NCBI GenBank assembly: GCA_016880595.1 | Contig: JAEHDC010000018.1 | Location: 1 to 47,140, forward strand | Direction of reading: 5' to 3' | DNA: 47,140 nucleotides | Source: Candidatus Saccharimonadota bacterium | GTDB lineage: Bacteria; Patescibacteriota; Saccharimonadia; Saccharimonadales; EFPC-124 | Part shown: piece after piece, positions 17,486-25,580 of the stretch | How positions within the stretch are numbered: the stretch's first letter is position 1 | Layout of the letters: every line of letters starts with the position of its first letter | The notes under the pieces: model-generated | Told to the model about the DNA's origin: nothing | Seen by the model: only the letters and a program-made list of their open reading frames with translations | Databases searched by the model: none | Program-made: the position numbers and the translations under genes

Positions 17486-17875
17486 ATGATCGCAACGAGG
17501 CTAACTCCAGATCAAGTCGAGTGGCTTGCTAGGTTTGGGTACGGGGAACAGGATGACTTTGTAACTCTGCAAGATGGCCGTATTATGAAAACCTCGCTAG
17601 TCTGCGAGGTTAGATGTGTGTTGCTAAAAATACAGCAGCAAGATATCAGTCTCTTCGTGAGGCTGGGAATCGCCACAGACAACGATAGCCGCATGCCTCG
17701 AGACCGCGAGGGAGCGCTTGAAAGCTACAGTCTTGTTGGCGTCAATAGCAAAGGTGGGCGCGCATGGCTGCCTGACAAGCTTACGGCCATACAAACCTTG
17801 TTGACCGTCGACAATGACGGTAATGTAGGCTTTGCCGAACATCCCCTTCAGCAAAAAGAAGTTGCGAGGGATTAA
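17486..17875 (+). CDS. Hypothetical protein, unknown
   Basis: Not recognised. 129 aa, soluble, with a mixed composition (TRLTPDQVEWLARFGYG at the start; GGRAWLPDKLTAIQTLLTVDNDG near the end) and no transmembrane segment. I choose the ATG at 17486 because a strong Shine-Dalgarno AAGGAAGG lies at 17473-17480, 5 nt before it. The GGAAG of this site can pair with CTTCC just upstream across an ACAA loop, so translation may be damped by structure. The gene is bounded by its own promoter and a strong terminator at 17940, making it a self-contained single-gene unit, possibly acquired. Confidence 0.6.
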   Translation: MIATRLTPDQVEWLARFGYGEQDDFVTLQDGRIMKTSLVCEVRCVLLKIQQQDISLFVRLGIATDNDSRMPRDREGALESYSLVGVNSKGGRAWLPDKLTAIQTLLTVDNDGNVGFAEHPLQQKEVARD

Positions 17876-17939
17876 TTTTGCCTATTGCATTCGTCCTCTA
17901 CCAAAGTGGAAGTGTTTGGCTGGCCCTGTCAGCAAAATC

Positions 17940-17980
17940 CCTGCGGCGGCATCAAAACCGCCGCAGGCCACTTTATTTTT
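17940..17980 (+). terminator. Terminator after the 17486 gene
   Basis: Perfect 10-bp stem CCTGCGGCGG / CCGCCGCAGG around an 8-nt loop, followed by CCACTTTATTTTT. ileS converges from the other side and ends at 18002, so the hairpin may serve both. Confidence 0.8.
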
Positions 17981-18001
17981 ATCTACAACTCTTGATAGCG
18001 C

Positions 18002-20875
18002 CTATACTTTGTCAAGCGAAATCACTACCTCTATACTGTCAATCCTAATTTTCGCTGTATATTTTTGCGTTTCGCTCGTCAATTTTACAGCAAGCGTTTC
18101 TTGTTTCACAAGATCACCAAAGCTCTGCATTGCGCGTTGCAACAAAGTATCATCACTCTGCACGCATAGTACAATCCGGTCGTCGACATTCAACCCACTG
18201 TTTTTGCGTAGATTTTGGATGTGGCGCACTAAATCACGCATAGCGCCTTCTACCTTAAGCTCATCTGTCAGCTCGGTATCCAAAATTACGTCTTGATCGC
18301 CATGAAACTTAACTTGCTTTACATTTAGCTCGTCTGCAATAATTTCTGCAAACTCCTGGCCAAGCTTCGGCGCTGTTACGCTGGCGAGCGGCTGGCGCAC
18401 CTTAATTTTTGCCTGAGCGCGAGCGCTTAAACCCTCATTTATCACATTGCGAGTTTGAGCCATTTCATCCAAAACTTTTTGATCAAACTCACCGGCCAGC
18501 GGCCAATCGCTCAAATGCACAGATTGCGGCATTTGATCGCTGCGCAGCTGCCGCCACAAATAGTCACTGTAAAACGGTGCCCACGGAGCCATGAGCTGGC
18601 TAATGCGCATCAGTGTGTACCACAAAGTTTGATAAGCTTGCTGCTTGTCTGCGTCGTCCTCACTCTTCCAGAATCGGCGGCGTGAGCGACGAATAAACCA
18701 GTTGCTAGCGTCGTCAATTAGCTCAAAAATCGGGTTAATAGCGTGCGCTAATTTGTAGTTGTCCGCGGCGGCGGTAACCTCTGCCACAACTTCTTCCAGC
18801 CGGCTTATCATCCACTTGTCCAGTACGTTTGTGCTGCTTGGCGCTTTTAAATCGCCCGGCGTAAAGCCGTCAATGTCTGCGTACATCTTAAAGAATCGCA
18901 AACTGTTGTTAAGCGTACCAAGCACGTTGCGGTTTAAATCTTTTAGCGCGTCGCGGTTAAAACGCATGTAATCTGCGTTGACCGCTTGCTGGTTGCTAAG
19001 CAGGTACAAACGCAGCGAGTCCGCGCCTTCTGTGGCAAAAACATCGTCCACCGGCGGATAATTTTTAAGCCGCTTGCTGAGTTTTTGGCCGTCAGCTGCC
19101 ATAATCATGCCGTTTACCAACACGTTTTTGTAGGCCGGGCGGTCAAACAAAATAGTGGCAATTACGTGCTGCACGTAAAACCAAAGGCGAGTTTGATCCA
19201 GGCCTTCGCCAATGTAATCAGCAGGGAAGGACGCTTCAAACTTTTCTTTGTTCTCAAACGGATAGTGCTGCTGGGCAACCGGCATGCTACCGGATTCAAA
19301 CCAGCAGTCAATTACTTCCTCTACGCGCCTATAGGTTTTACCATCGCGCGTAAAAGTAATTTCGTCGATGAACGGACGGTGCAGGTCTTCTACGTTTACA
19401 CCCTCGCCCGCCAACTCTTTAAGCTCGGCGATACTACCAACAATAATGTAATCGTTTTCGTCTTCTACATTTGCCCACACTGGCATTGGCGCACCCCAAT
19501 AACGGTTGCGACTAATTGCCCAGTCGCGCGCGCCCGCCAGCCACTTGCCAAAGCGACCGTCTTTAATGTGGCTTGGCGTCCAGTTGATTTCTTTGGCGGT
19601 GCGTTGCAGCTCGTCTTTAATTGCCGAGACGCGCACAAACCAGGTGTTGATTGAGTAGTACAAAAGCGGGCTGTCGCAGCGGTAGCAAAATGGGTAAGTG
19701 TGCTCAAAGGTTTCGGCGGCAAAAACGTGGCCGCGTTGGGTTAGACGCTCGATTATTAATTTGTCTGCGCCTTTAAAGAATTTGCCTGCAACGTCTGCAA
19801 AGCCAAAATCGCCAGTCATGTGGCCGGATTCGTCCACGGTTTTGCGCACTGGAATGTTGTTCTCTTGGCCCAGGGTAAGGTCATCTTCGCCAAAGGCGGG
19901 CGCAACGTGCAGTACGCCGGTGCCGTCTTCTATGCTGACAAAATTCGCCAACCAAACTTTGTATAGGTTCTGGTGATTTTCCAGGCTCTCTAAATTATCC
20001 AACGCAAATAGAGGTTCGTAGCTCTTGCCCGCCAAATCTTCCGCGCTAACTTCTTTGACGATCTCAAATTCGCGCTCGTCTTTCATGACGGCTTCTAGCC
20101 GCTTTTTAGCAAGCACTAAAACTTCCCCGCCGGTTTTTACGTACATATATTGCTCGCCTGGTTTTACGGCTATTGCGGCGTTACCTGGCAAGCTCCAAGG
20201 AGTTGTTGTCCAGCCCAACAAGTACGCATCTTCATCAACCAATTTGAATTTTACAAACAAACTTGGGTCTGGCACGTTGTCGCGGTAACCCTCGTTAAGC
20301 TCAAAGTTAGAAAGCGGCGTGGCGCAGCGCGGACAATACGGCATGCTTTTATAGCCTTTGTATAGCAAGCCCTTTTCATTAACCTGCTTCATAACCCACC
20401 AGACGCTTTCGGTGTAATCACGGTTGATGGTGGCGTAGGCATTGGCGGTGTCCGTCCAGCGGCCAATGCGGTCAAAAAAGCCTTCCCACTCGCCTTTGTA
20501 TTTAAATACCGAGTCGCGGCAGGCATGGTTGAATTTGTCTAGCCCGAGATCCAAAATTTGTTTTTTGCCGCTGACGCCAAATTCTTTTTCTATGGCAAAT
20601 TCTACCGGCAGACCGTGGCAATCCCAACCGTTGCGGCGCTCCACATAGTAGCCGCGCATGGTTTTGTAGCGACCCAAACTATCCTTAATGCTAGTAACCA
20701 AACTGTGGCCAAAATGGGGGAGGCCGTTAGCAAACGGCGGGCCGTCGTAAAAGCTAAAGACTGCCGCGCCTTCCCGATTCTTTAAACTCTCTTCAAACGT
20801 ATTTTCTTGTTCCCAAGTCGCTAGAACCGATTCTTCAACTTCAGCCAGCGCGCTTTTTTTCTTTTCTTCGCTCAT
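18002..20875 (-). CDS. ileS: Isoleucyl-tRNA synthetase, eukaryotic-like (type 2) form
   Basis: Class Ia synthetase that charges tRNA-Ile and edits mischarged valine. 957 aa. The HIGH-type motif is PPFANGLPHFGHSL, the editing (CP1) domain spans about residues 180-390 (GWTTTPWSLPGNAAIAV), and the KMSKS loop reads KLSKRLKNYPP. The KRLKNYP context and the GYRDNVPDPSLFVKFKL segment resemble the type 2 IleRS clade (eukaryotic cytosolic enzymes and mupirocin-resistant bacterial forms). A Shine-Dalgarno AAGGAG at 20886-20881 sits 5 nt before the ATG, directly behind a leader terminator. The leader reads as a T-box, so expression should rise when tRNA-Ile is uncharged. Confidence 0.97.
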   Translation of the reverse strand: MSEEKKKSALAEVEESVLATWEQENTFEESLKNREGAAVFSFYDGPPFANGLPHFGHSLVTSIKDSLGRYKTMRGYYVERRNGWDCHGLPVEFAIEKEFGVSGKKQILDLGLDKFNHACRDSVFKYKGEWEGFFDRIGRWTDTANAYATINRDYTESVWWVMKQVNEKGLLYKGYKSMPYCPRCATPLSNFELNEGYRDNVPDPSLFVKFKLVDEDAYLLGWTTTPWSLPGNAAIAVKPGEQYMYVKTGGEVLVLAKKRLEAVMKDEREFEIVKEVSAEDLAGKSYEPLFALDNLESLENHQNLYKVWLANFVSIEDGTGVLHVAPAFGEDDLTLGQENNIPVRKTVDESGHMTGDFGFADVAGKFFKGADKLIIERLTQRGHVFAAETFEHTYPFCYRCDSPLLYYSINTWFVRVSAIKDELQRTAKEINWTPSHIKDGRFGKWLAGARDWAISRNRYWGAPMPVWANVEDENDYIIVGSIAELKELAGEGVNVEDLHRPFIDEITFTRDGKTYRRVEEVIDCWFESGSMPVAQQHYPFENKEKFEASFPADYIGEGLDQTRLWFYVQHVIATILFDRPAYKNVLVNGMIMAADGQKLSKRLKNYPPVDDVFATEGADSLRLYLLSNQQAVNADYMRFNRDALKDLNRNVLGTLNNSLRFFKMYADIDGFTPGDLKAPSSTNVLDKWMISRLEEVVAEVTAAADNYKLAHAINPIFELIDDASNWFIRRSRRRFWKSEDDADKQQAYQTLWYTLMRISQLMAPWAPFYSDYLWRQLRSDQMPQSVHLSDWPLAGEFDQKVLDEMAQTRNVINEGLSARAQAKIKVRQPLASVTAPKLGQEFAEIIADELNVKQVKFHGDQDVILDTELTDELKVEGAMRDLVRHIQNLRKNSGLNVDDRIVLCVQSDDTLLQRAMQSFGDLVKQETLAVKLTSETQKYTAKIRIDSIEVVISLDKV

Positions 20876-20881
20876 CTTTAC

Positions 20882-21083
20882 TCCTTAAAAATAAAAACCA
20901 TTTCTTTTGACTGCTGGAACCCGCTTGTGGCGGGCGGTACCATCCAGCTTCCATAAGAAATGGCTCTTGGTTGTCTGATCTTAACGCGCCAGTTTCGGCA
21001 GATTCTACTAAGGCAGCTCGCCCGTTCTTTCTGCAGCTTCGCGGTTGATAGCCGCTTATTTGACTCACATCAAAACGCCGTTG
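20882..21083 (-). promoter_or_regulatory. T-box riboswitch leader of ileS (specifier AUC, Ile)
   Basis: Read on minus. Antiterminator: GCUGGA (20948-20943) pairs with UCCAGC (20918-20913); bulge UGGUACC (20942-20936), the T-box hallmark that pairs with the tRNA ACCA end; GCCCGC (20935-20930) pairs with GCGGGU (20924-20919); loop CACAA. Specifier: hairpin GCGG / CCGC (21055-21052 and 21044-21041) with a 7-nt loop CUAUCAA presenting AUC, an isoleucine codon, at 21049-21047. An outer stem CCAUUUCUU / AAGAAAUGG (20963-20955 and 20906-20898) is followed by UUUUUAUUUUU (20897-20887), a terminator. The codon in the terminal loop of a very short stem resembles the ultrashort Stem I class described for actinobacterial ileS, though with a transcriptional terminator. 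The gene downstream is ileS, matching the codon. Confidence 0.88.
20887..20963 (-). terminator. Leader terminator of the ileS T-box
   Basis: A 9-bp stem CCAUUUCUU / AAGAAAUGG encloses the antiterminator element and is followed by an 11-nt U-rich tract that abuts the ileS Shine-Dalgarno. Confidence 0.7.
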
Positions 21084-21088
21084 TTGAG

Positions 21089-21117
21089 ATTATAATTTAT
21101 GTAGCCTAAAAATACAA
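21089..21117 (-). promoter_or_regulatory. Promoter of the ileS leader
   Basis: TTGTAT (21117-21112), 17 nt, TATAAT (21094-21089). Transcription would begin near 21082, just before the T-box elements. Confidence 0.65.
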
Positions 21118-21120
21118 ATT

Positions 21121-21645
21121 TTACAATTCTATATTTTTGTACGAGTACTTCTTCAAATCAGGCATAATTTGAGCCAATGTCTTGCCAGCCAATTTACCAC
21201 CGGCAATAAACGCCTCTTGTGTAACCTCGGCCAGACAGAAGTCTGGCATTGTAAAAGCCAGCTGATCTTCACGACTAGTAAACTCAAAATCCACCAAAAC
21301 CAGACCTTGCAAGTCATCCAAAAAAATATCTACTTCTGCCAGCCTTCCCTTATAATCATAATAATACCGCCGTTTTGCTACCTTTTTTCCGGGCGCTTTA
21401 ACGAGCGCTGCAAACTCCTCGGCTGTCAGTTTTATAGTGTGCTCATGTTGAAAAGAAGAGTCCGTGCCATCAACTAAAACTTTTTTGGTAATCTCATATT
21501 TGTCGCCGTGCTGACGAATACGCAAACAAGAATGATCAATTTCTAAAGGATAGTATATGTCTACAATATTTTTTGACGGCGCCTTTAATAACTCTGGCGG
21601 CAGCTCACGCACCAGATATGTCAACTCCAACTCAACTTCGATCAT
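21121..21645 (-). CDS. CYTH domain protein
   Basis: A 174-aa protein that reads as a CYTH (triphosphate tunnel) domain: an N-terminal Glu-rich strand (IEVELELTYLV), a basic strand with LRIRQHGDKYEITKK, a central RRYYYDYKGRLAEVDIFLDDLQGLVLVDFEF segment with alternating acidic residues, and a C-terminal helix. CYTH enzymes are usually inorganic triphosphatases or, fused to others, thiamine-triphosphatase or class IV cyclases; the substrate here is unknown. The ATG overlaps the end of the thioredoxin-like gene by 14 nt, so the two form an operon. Confidence 0.8.
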   Translation of the reverse strand: MIEVELELTYLVRELPPELLKAPSKNIVDIYYPLEIDHSCLRIRQHGDKYEITKKVLVDGTDSSFQHEHTIKLTAEEFAALVKAPGKKVAKRRYYYDYKGRLAEVDIFLDDLQGLVLVDFEFTSREDQLAFTMPDFCLAEVTQEAFIAGGKLAGKTLAQIMPDLKKYSYKNIEL

Positions 21646-21919
21646 TTAATGCACTCTCTTGCGGTACGTAGTAACTTAATTCGCTGTAGCTCGGCAGGTG
21701 TTCACCAATCCAGAGATTTTGAACGTGACCTTGATCATCTACAGTTAAGATTGCTGGAAATTGCATAATCTCATAAAGTCTACACATTTCCACCCCTTGG
21801 GACGAATCTGGATCAATTGCTGGCAAATTTTTGCCAGTTTGCATGGCAAAATCGCGCACGTAATCTAGCGCTTGGCGTTCATTCTCGGAATTTGGGCGAT
21901 AAAAAATGTAAGCTTTCAT
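21632..21919 (-). CDS. Thioredoxin-fold-like small protein without CxxC
   Basis: 95 aa. The pattern KAYIFYRPNSENERQALDYVRDF, then LYEIMQFPAILTVDDQGHVQNLWIGE suggests a thioredoxin-like fold: the cis-Pro loop (FPAILTV) is visible, but the first strand has RPNSE where a redox protein would have CxxC, so no disulfide activity is expected. The function is unknown; it may be a binding or scaffold domain. TATAAT at 21932-21927 is 7 nt before the ATG, making this another leaderless candidate. It shares an operon with the CYTH gene. Confidence 0.6.
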   Translation of the reverse strand: MKAYIFYRPNSENERQALDYVRDFAMQTGKNLPAIDPDSSQGVEMCRLYEIMQFPAILTVDDQGHVQNLWIGEHLPSYSELSYYVPQESALNDRS

Positions 21920-21926
21920 TAATTTT

Positions 21927-21932
21927 ATTATA
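21927..21932 (-). promoter_or_regulatory. -10 box for the thioredoxin-like/CYTH operon (TATAAT)
   Basis: Perfect TATAAT, 7 nt before the ATG. TATTAG about 18 nt further upstream is a possible -35. Confidence 0.5.
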
Positions 21933-21997
21933 CCATTAAACTACTAATTGCTAATAGGCGGAGCACACACAATTGCGCACTCCACCTACCTTTACAG

Positions 21998-22723
21998 CTA
22001 GCCGATCAAATCTCCGTTATAGCTCTTGTAACCCCACCAGGGTCGCTCCGCCTGCCTTCTCCAAACATCAAGCGTTAAGGATATTAGTATGCAGAGAGAG
22101 TACACTGGCCATGCCAAGCAAAAGATGCCATGGAAAAAAATCGCTTCGGCACATTTGCCATACCGGAACCAACTCCAGAAAAACGAAAACTTGTTTGTCC
22201 ACTGCAAGCGGCCACGGAATCCAATAGCACCCTTGGCTGTACGAGGCTTTTCGCCGCAGGCATAATAGGCCCTAAGCGTCGTCCAGGCGCCATGCCTAAA
22301 ATTCCGACTATTAGCAAGCCCAGCCTTAATTAGATCCTGTTCATGCCAGATAGCCTGACTAAATGCGAGTAGCCGCCAAGCCGGCAGACTAACAAACCAA
22401 AACGCCATTACCGCAACGTAATATTGCCATTCTGTAATCGGCATCGTCCTGGTGCCAAACAAACGACCCAATGGATACAACAGATGCAAAACATACGTTA
22501 TACAGATTACAATGCCCATTGGCAGCGCAAAATGGATAATAGCGCGTCTTTGGCGAAAAGCTTTGCTCCAGTCAATTTCTCGATCTCGTTCAGCCGCAAG
22601 CTGCCGGTCAAACTTCATATCCCAGCCGCGCCAGTGCTCAAAACTGTTACCAGGACCAGCGACGAAAAGAGATATCAGGCTGACGATCTCAATCCACATT
22701 AGAACAGTGCGAGCTAGACTCAT
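21998..22723 (-). CDS. Hypothetical membrane protein
   Basis: Not recognised. 241 aa with about four hydrophobic segments: one at the N-terminus (about residues 5-25), two in the middle (IIHFALPMGIVICITYVLHLL and YYVAVMAFWFVSLPAWRLLAF), one near the C-terminus (FFHGIFCLAWPVYSLCILISL). Trp and Arg are unusually frequent (HWRGWDMKFDRQ, RWQ-rich end). Two adjacent ATGs exist; AGGAGG at 22734-22729 lies 2 nt from the first and 5 nt from the second, so I take the second. It stands alone between nrdJ and the thioredoxin-like gene. Confidence 0.65.
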   Translation of the reverse strand: MSLARTVLMWIEIVSLISLFVAGPGNSFEHWRGWDMKFDRQLAAERDREIDWSKAFRQRRAIIHFALPMGIVICITYVLHLLYPLGRLFGTRTMPITEWQYYVAVMAFWFVSLPAWRLLAFSQAIWHEQDLIKAGLANSRNFRHGAWTTLRAYYACGEKPRTAKGAIGFRGRLQWTNKFSFFWSWFRYGKCAEAIFFHGIFCLAWPVYSLCILISLTLDVWRRQAERPWWGYKSYNGDLIG

Positions 22724-22802
22724 CATTGCCTCCTACGGCATTGGCTAAACTGCATAGGTATCCTAAACCATTTTGGAGTAAAAAGCAAATTCGCCAATTG
22801 AG

Positions 22803-22838
22803 ACTCCTAGCTCGCACTGCTGCGCACGAGCTAGGAGT
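22803..22838 (-). terminator. 12-bp hairpin after nrdJ
   Basis: ACTCCTAGCTCG and its exact complement flank a 12-nt loop, 10 nt after the nrdJ stop. No U-tract follows on minus, so it may be a terminator of weak type or a 3'-end protection hairpin. Confidence 0.6.
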
Positions 22839-22847
22839 GTAAAAGAA

Positions 22848-25580
22848 TCAGCTACAACCGCTTGTAGCGCCGCAAGAGGTACATACATAACAGCTACCGG
22901 CTCGCTGTGTAATATTACCGCAAACCGTACACATCGGCGCAGTATCAGCGCCACTGCGCTTAGCAGATTTATCTTGCGTTTTCTTCTCGAAAATTTCTGG
23001 CTTTGGCATTTCCTCAGCCAAAAGTGTTGGTTGCTGTCTAGCCTGTTCAGCTTCCAGCTCGTCAAAACTGGCAAGGCCAAGCTCTAGACGATCATCAAAA
23101 CTTAGGTAATCCAGCGCCAAGCGGCGGAAAATATAATCCACTAAGCTGCTAGCAGTTTTTACATCTGGATCGTCGGTCATACCCTGTGGCGCAAAACTCA
23201 TATTGCTGAGCGTTTTTACATAACTGCGCAATGGTACGCCATATTGCAGACCATGGCTAACACTTACGGCAAAGCTATCCATTAGGCCGGAAAGCGTAGA
23301 GCCTTGCTTGGCAACACGTACAAATAATTCTCCGGGCGTGCCGTCTTCGTATTCGCCAACTGTCACAAAACCCTTAAGATCAGCAACGTGAAATTCAAAG
23401 GTGCGGGCGCGACGGTTGCGCGGCAATTCGCGACGGACAGCACCCGCCTTAACAACAACCTGAGGCGCCAGAGTCTCGGTCTTTTCTTCCTTCTTTTTCT
23501 CTTTTTTGTCGCTTAGCGGCTGCCAGGCTTTGCAGTTGTCGCGGTAAAGTGCGATTGCTTTAATGCCCATTTTCCAGGCGTCCATGTGCAGTTGCTCAAT
23601 TTCCTCAACCGTTGCACTTTGCGGCATATTGACAGTCTTACTGATAGCCCCAGAGAGGAATGGCTGAGCAGCAGCCATCATCTTAACGTGGCCAAGATAG
23701 TGAATAGCATTTTCTCCAACAGCACAGGCAAAAGCATCAAGATGCTCAGGTTTGAGATGCGGCGCACCAACTACCGAGCCATTATTTGAGATATAATTAA
23801 CAATCTCATCAGCCTGTTTTTTGTAATAACCAAGCGTCGCCAATGCGCGCGGCACAGTTTGGTTGACGATGCTCATTGAGCCACCGCCAACTAGAGTTTT
23901 ATACTTGACCAAGCTAAAGTCCGGTTCAATACCAGTGGTATCACAATCCATCATAAAGCTAATAGTGCCGGTTGGCGCCAAAACCGTGGCCTGGGCATTG
24001 CGCACACCGTATTTTTGGCCAAGAGCCACGGCGTCATCCCAGGAGCTGGCTGCAGCCTGCAATAATTCCTGGCTCACTGAATTATGATCAATCTTATTGA
24101 CCTCTTTGCGATGCTTTTTAAGCACGCCAATCATATCGTCTTTATTTTTTGCGTACTCAGTAAATGGCCCAACTCGTTTGGCGATTTTGGCGCTAGTTGC
24201 ATAAGCATAACCGGTCATAATTGCAGTGAGAGCAGCGGCTTGGGCGCGGCCTTCGTCGCTATCATATGGCAATCCTTGAGCCATAAGCAAGGCGCCAAGA
24301 TTGGCATAGCCCATGCCAAGCTGGCGCAATGCATGGGTATTTTTCTCTATCGCCTCTGTTGGATACTCACTGTAGCCAACCAGAATTTCCTGAGCTAAAA
24401 TAATTATCTCAATAACATGTTTGTAGGCTTCAACATCAAAGCTGCCATCGTCGTTCAGAAACTTGAGTAGGTTAATGCTTGCCAAATTGCAAGCTGAATT
24501 ATTAACGTGCATGTATTCGCTACAGGGGTTGGAACCGTTAATCCGCGCTAGCTTTGGTGTGGTATGCCAGTTGTTGATGGTGGTATCAAACTGGATTCCA
24601 GGGTCAGCGCATTCCCACGCAGCCTTAGCTATTTGGTGCCACAGGTCTCGAGCGCGAACTGTTTTGTGAACTTTTTTGTCTTTAACGCCAACCAAGTCCC
24701 AGTCTTTGTCAGCCTCGACAGCTTCCATAAAATCATCTGTTACGCGCACCGAGTTATTGGCATTTTGATATTGAATACTAATACTATCATGACCATTTAG
24801 GCCCATGTCAAAACCGAGGTTTTGCAATGCATGAGATTTCTTTTCCTCACGTGCCTTGCACCAAATAAATTCTTCAATATCTGGATGGTCGATGTTTAAA
24901 ATTACCATCTTTGCAGCGCGACGCGTTTTGCCACCGCTCTTAATTGCGCCGGCAACAGAATCTGCTCCTCGCATAAAGCTCAGTGGTCCAGAAGCCTTTC
25001 CGCCACTGTTGCTAAGCGCTTCGTGAGATGAACGAAGCGTACTAATGTTGACTCCAGCACCAGAACCGCCCTTAAAGATCATACCTTCTTCGCGATACCA
25101 GTTAAGGATTGATTGCATCGTGTCTTCAACTTGCAATATAAAACAAGCGCTGGCTTGCTGTGCGCGATCTTCCGCACCGATATTGAACCAAACCGGGCTA
25201 TTAAAGCTGGCACGTTGAGTGACTAAGATATATTTTAGCTCTTCGTTAAAAATATCCGCCTCGGCCTCATCCATAAAATAGCCGTTTTCATAACCGTGAC
25301 GAGTAATTGTATCCGCAACGCGGTCGATCAACTGCCGTAAAGAGCTTTCGCGACTCTGAGTTCCGGGCGTACCGCAAAAATACTTTTGACTAACAATATT
25401 AACAGCATTTAAACTCCACGTATCCGGAAACTCTACTTGTTTTTGTTCAAAAACCGTCTTGCCGCTTCCAGGGCTAACAATTTTCGAATCACGTTTAACC
25501 CAAGTGAGCATATCGTAAGGATGCACACCTTCCTCTGTAAAATAGCGCAAAAGCGCCAAACTGGCTGCGGTAGTCGCCAT
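22848..25580 (-). CDS. nrdJ: Adenosylcobalamin-dependent (class II) ribonucleotide reductase
   Basis: Reduces ribonucleotides to deoxyribonucleotides using a radical from vitamin B12 coenzyme. 910 aa from the ATG at 25580, which has a Shine-Dalgarno AGGGGAG 6 nt upstream; an in-frame GTG at 25694 lacks one. Seen: the NPCSEYMHVNNSACNLASINLL active-site segment, PTGTISFMMDCDTTGIEPDFSL, and the C-terminal Cys cluster (MCTVCGN, CYVCTSCGATSGCS) that re-reduces the active site. N-terminal LTWVKRDSKI matches NrdJ. No NrdA/B or NrdD is visible here, so this may be the main reductase. Coenzyme B12 would have to come from outside for a CPR-type cell (inference). Confidence 0.94.
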   Translation of the reverse strand: MATTAASLALLRYFTEEGVHPYDMLTWVKRDSKIVSPGSGKTVFEQKQVEFPDTWSLNAVNIVSQKYFCGTPGTQSRESSLRQLIDRVADTITRHGYENGYFMDEAEADIFNEELKYILVTQRASFNSPVWFNIGAEDRAQQASACFILQVEDTMQSILNWYREEGMIFKGGSGAGVNISTLRSSHEALSNSGGKASGPLSFMRGADSVAGAIKSGGKTRRAAKMVILNIDHPDIEEFIWCKAREEKKSHALQNLGFDMGLNGHDSISIQYQNANNSVRVTDDFMEAVEADKDWDLVGVKDKKVHKTVRARDLWHQIAKAAWECADPGIQFDTTINNWHTTPKLARINGSNPCSEYMHVNNSACNLASINLLKFLNDDGSFDVEAYKHVIEIIILAQEILVGYSEYPTEAIEKNTHALRQLGMGYANLGALLMAQGLPYDSDEGRAQAAALTAIMTGYAYATSAKIAKRVGPFTEYAKNKDDMIGVLKKHRKEVNKIDHNSVSQELLQAAASSWDDAVALGQKYGVRNAQATVLAPTGTISFMMDCDTTGIEPDFSLVKYKTLVGGGSMSIVNQTVPRALATLGYYKKQADEIVNYISNNGSVVGAPHLKPEHLDAFACAVGENAIHYLGHVKMMAAAQPFLSGAISKTVNMPQSATVEEIEQLHMDAWKMGIKAIALYRDNCKAWQPLSDKKEKKKEEKTETLAPQVVVKAGAVRRELPRNRRARTFEFHVADLKGFVTVGEYEDGTPGELFVRVAKQGSTLSGLMDSFAVSVSHGLQYGVPLRSYVKTLSNMSFAPQGMTDDPDVKTASSLVDYIFRRLALDYLSFDDRLELGLASFDELEAEQARQQPTLLAEEMPKPEIFEKKTQDKSAKRSGADTAPMCTVCGNITQRAGSCYVCTSCGATSGCS

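Noticed and set aside
18104..18116. Half parS site (TGTTTCAC) on plus within ileS
   Set aside because: The second half of the palindrome is missing; a parS needs both halves.
20841..21068. 75-aa open frame on minus across the ileS leader
   Set aside because: It lies over the T-box elements and overlaps the ileS start out of frame; composition is not protein-like.
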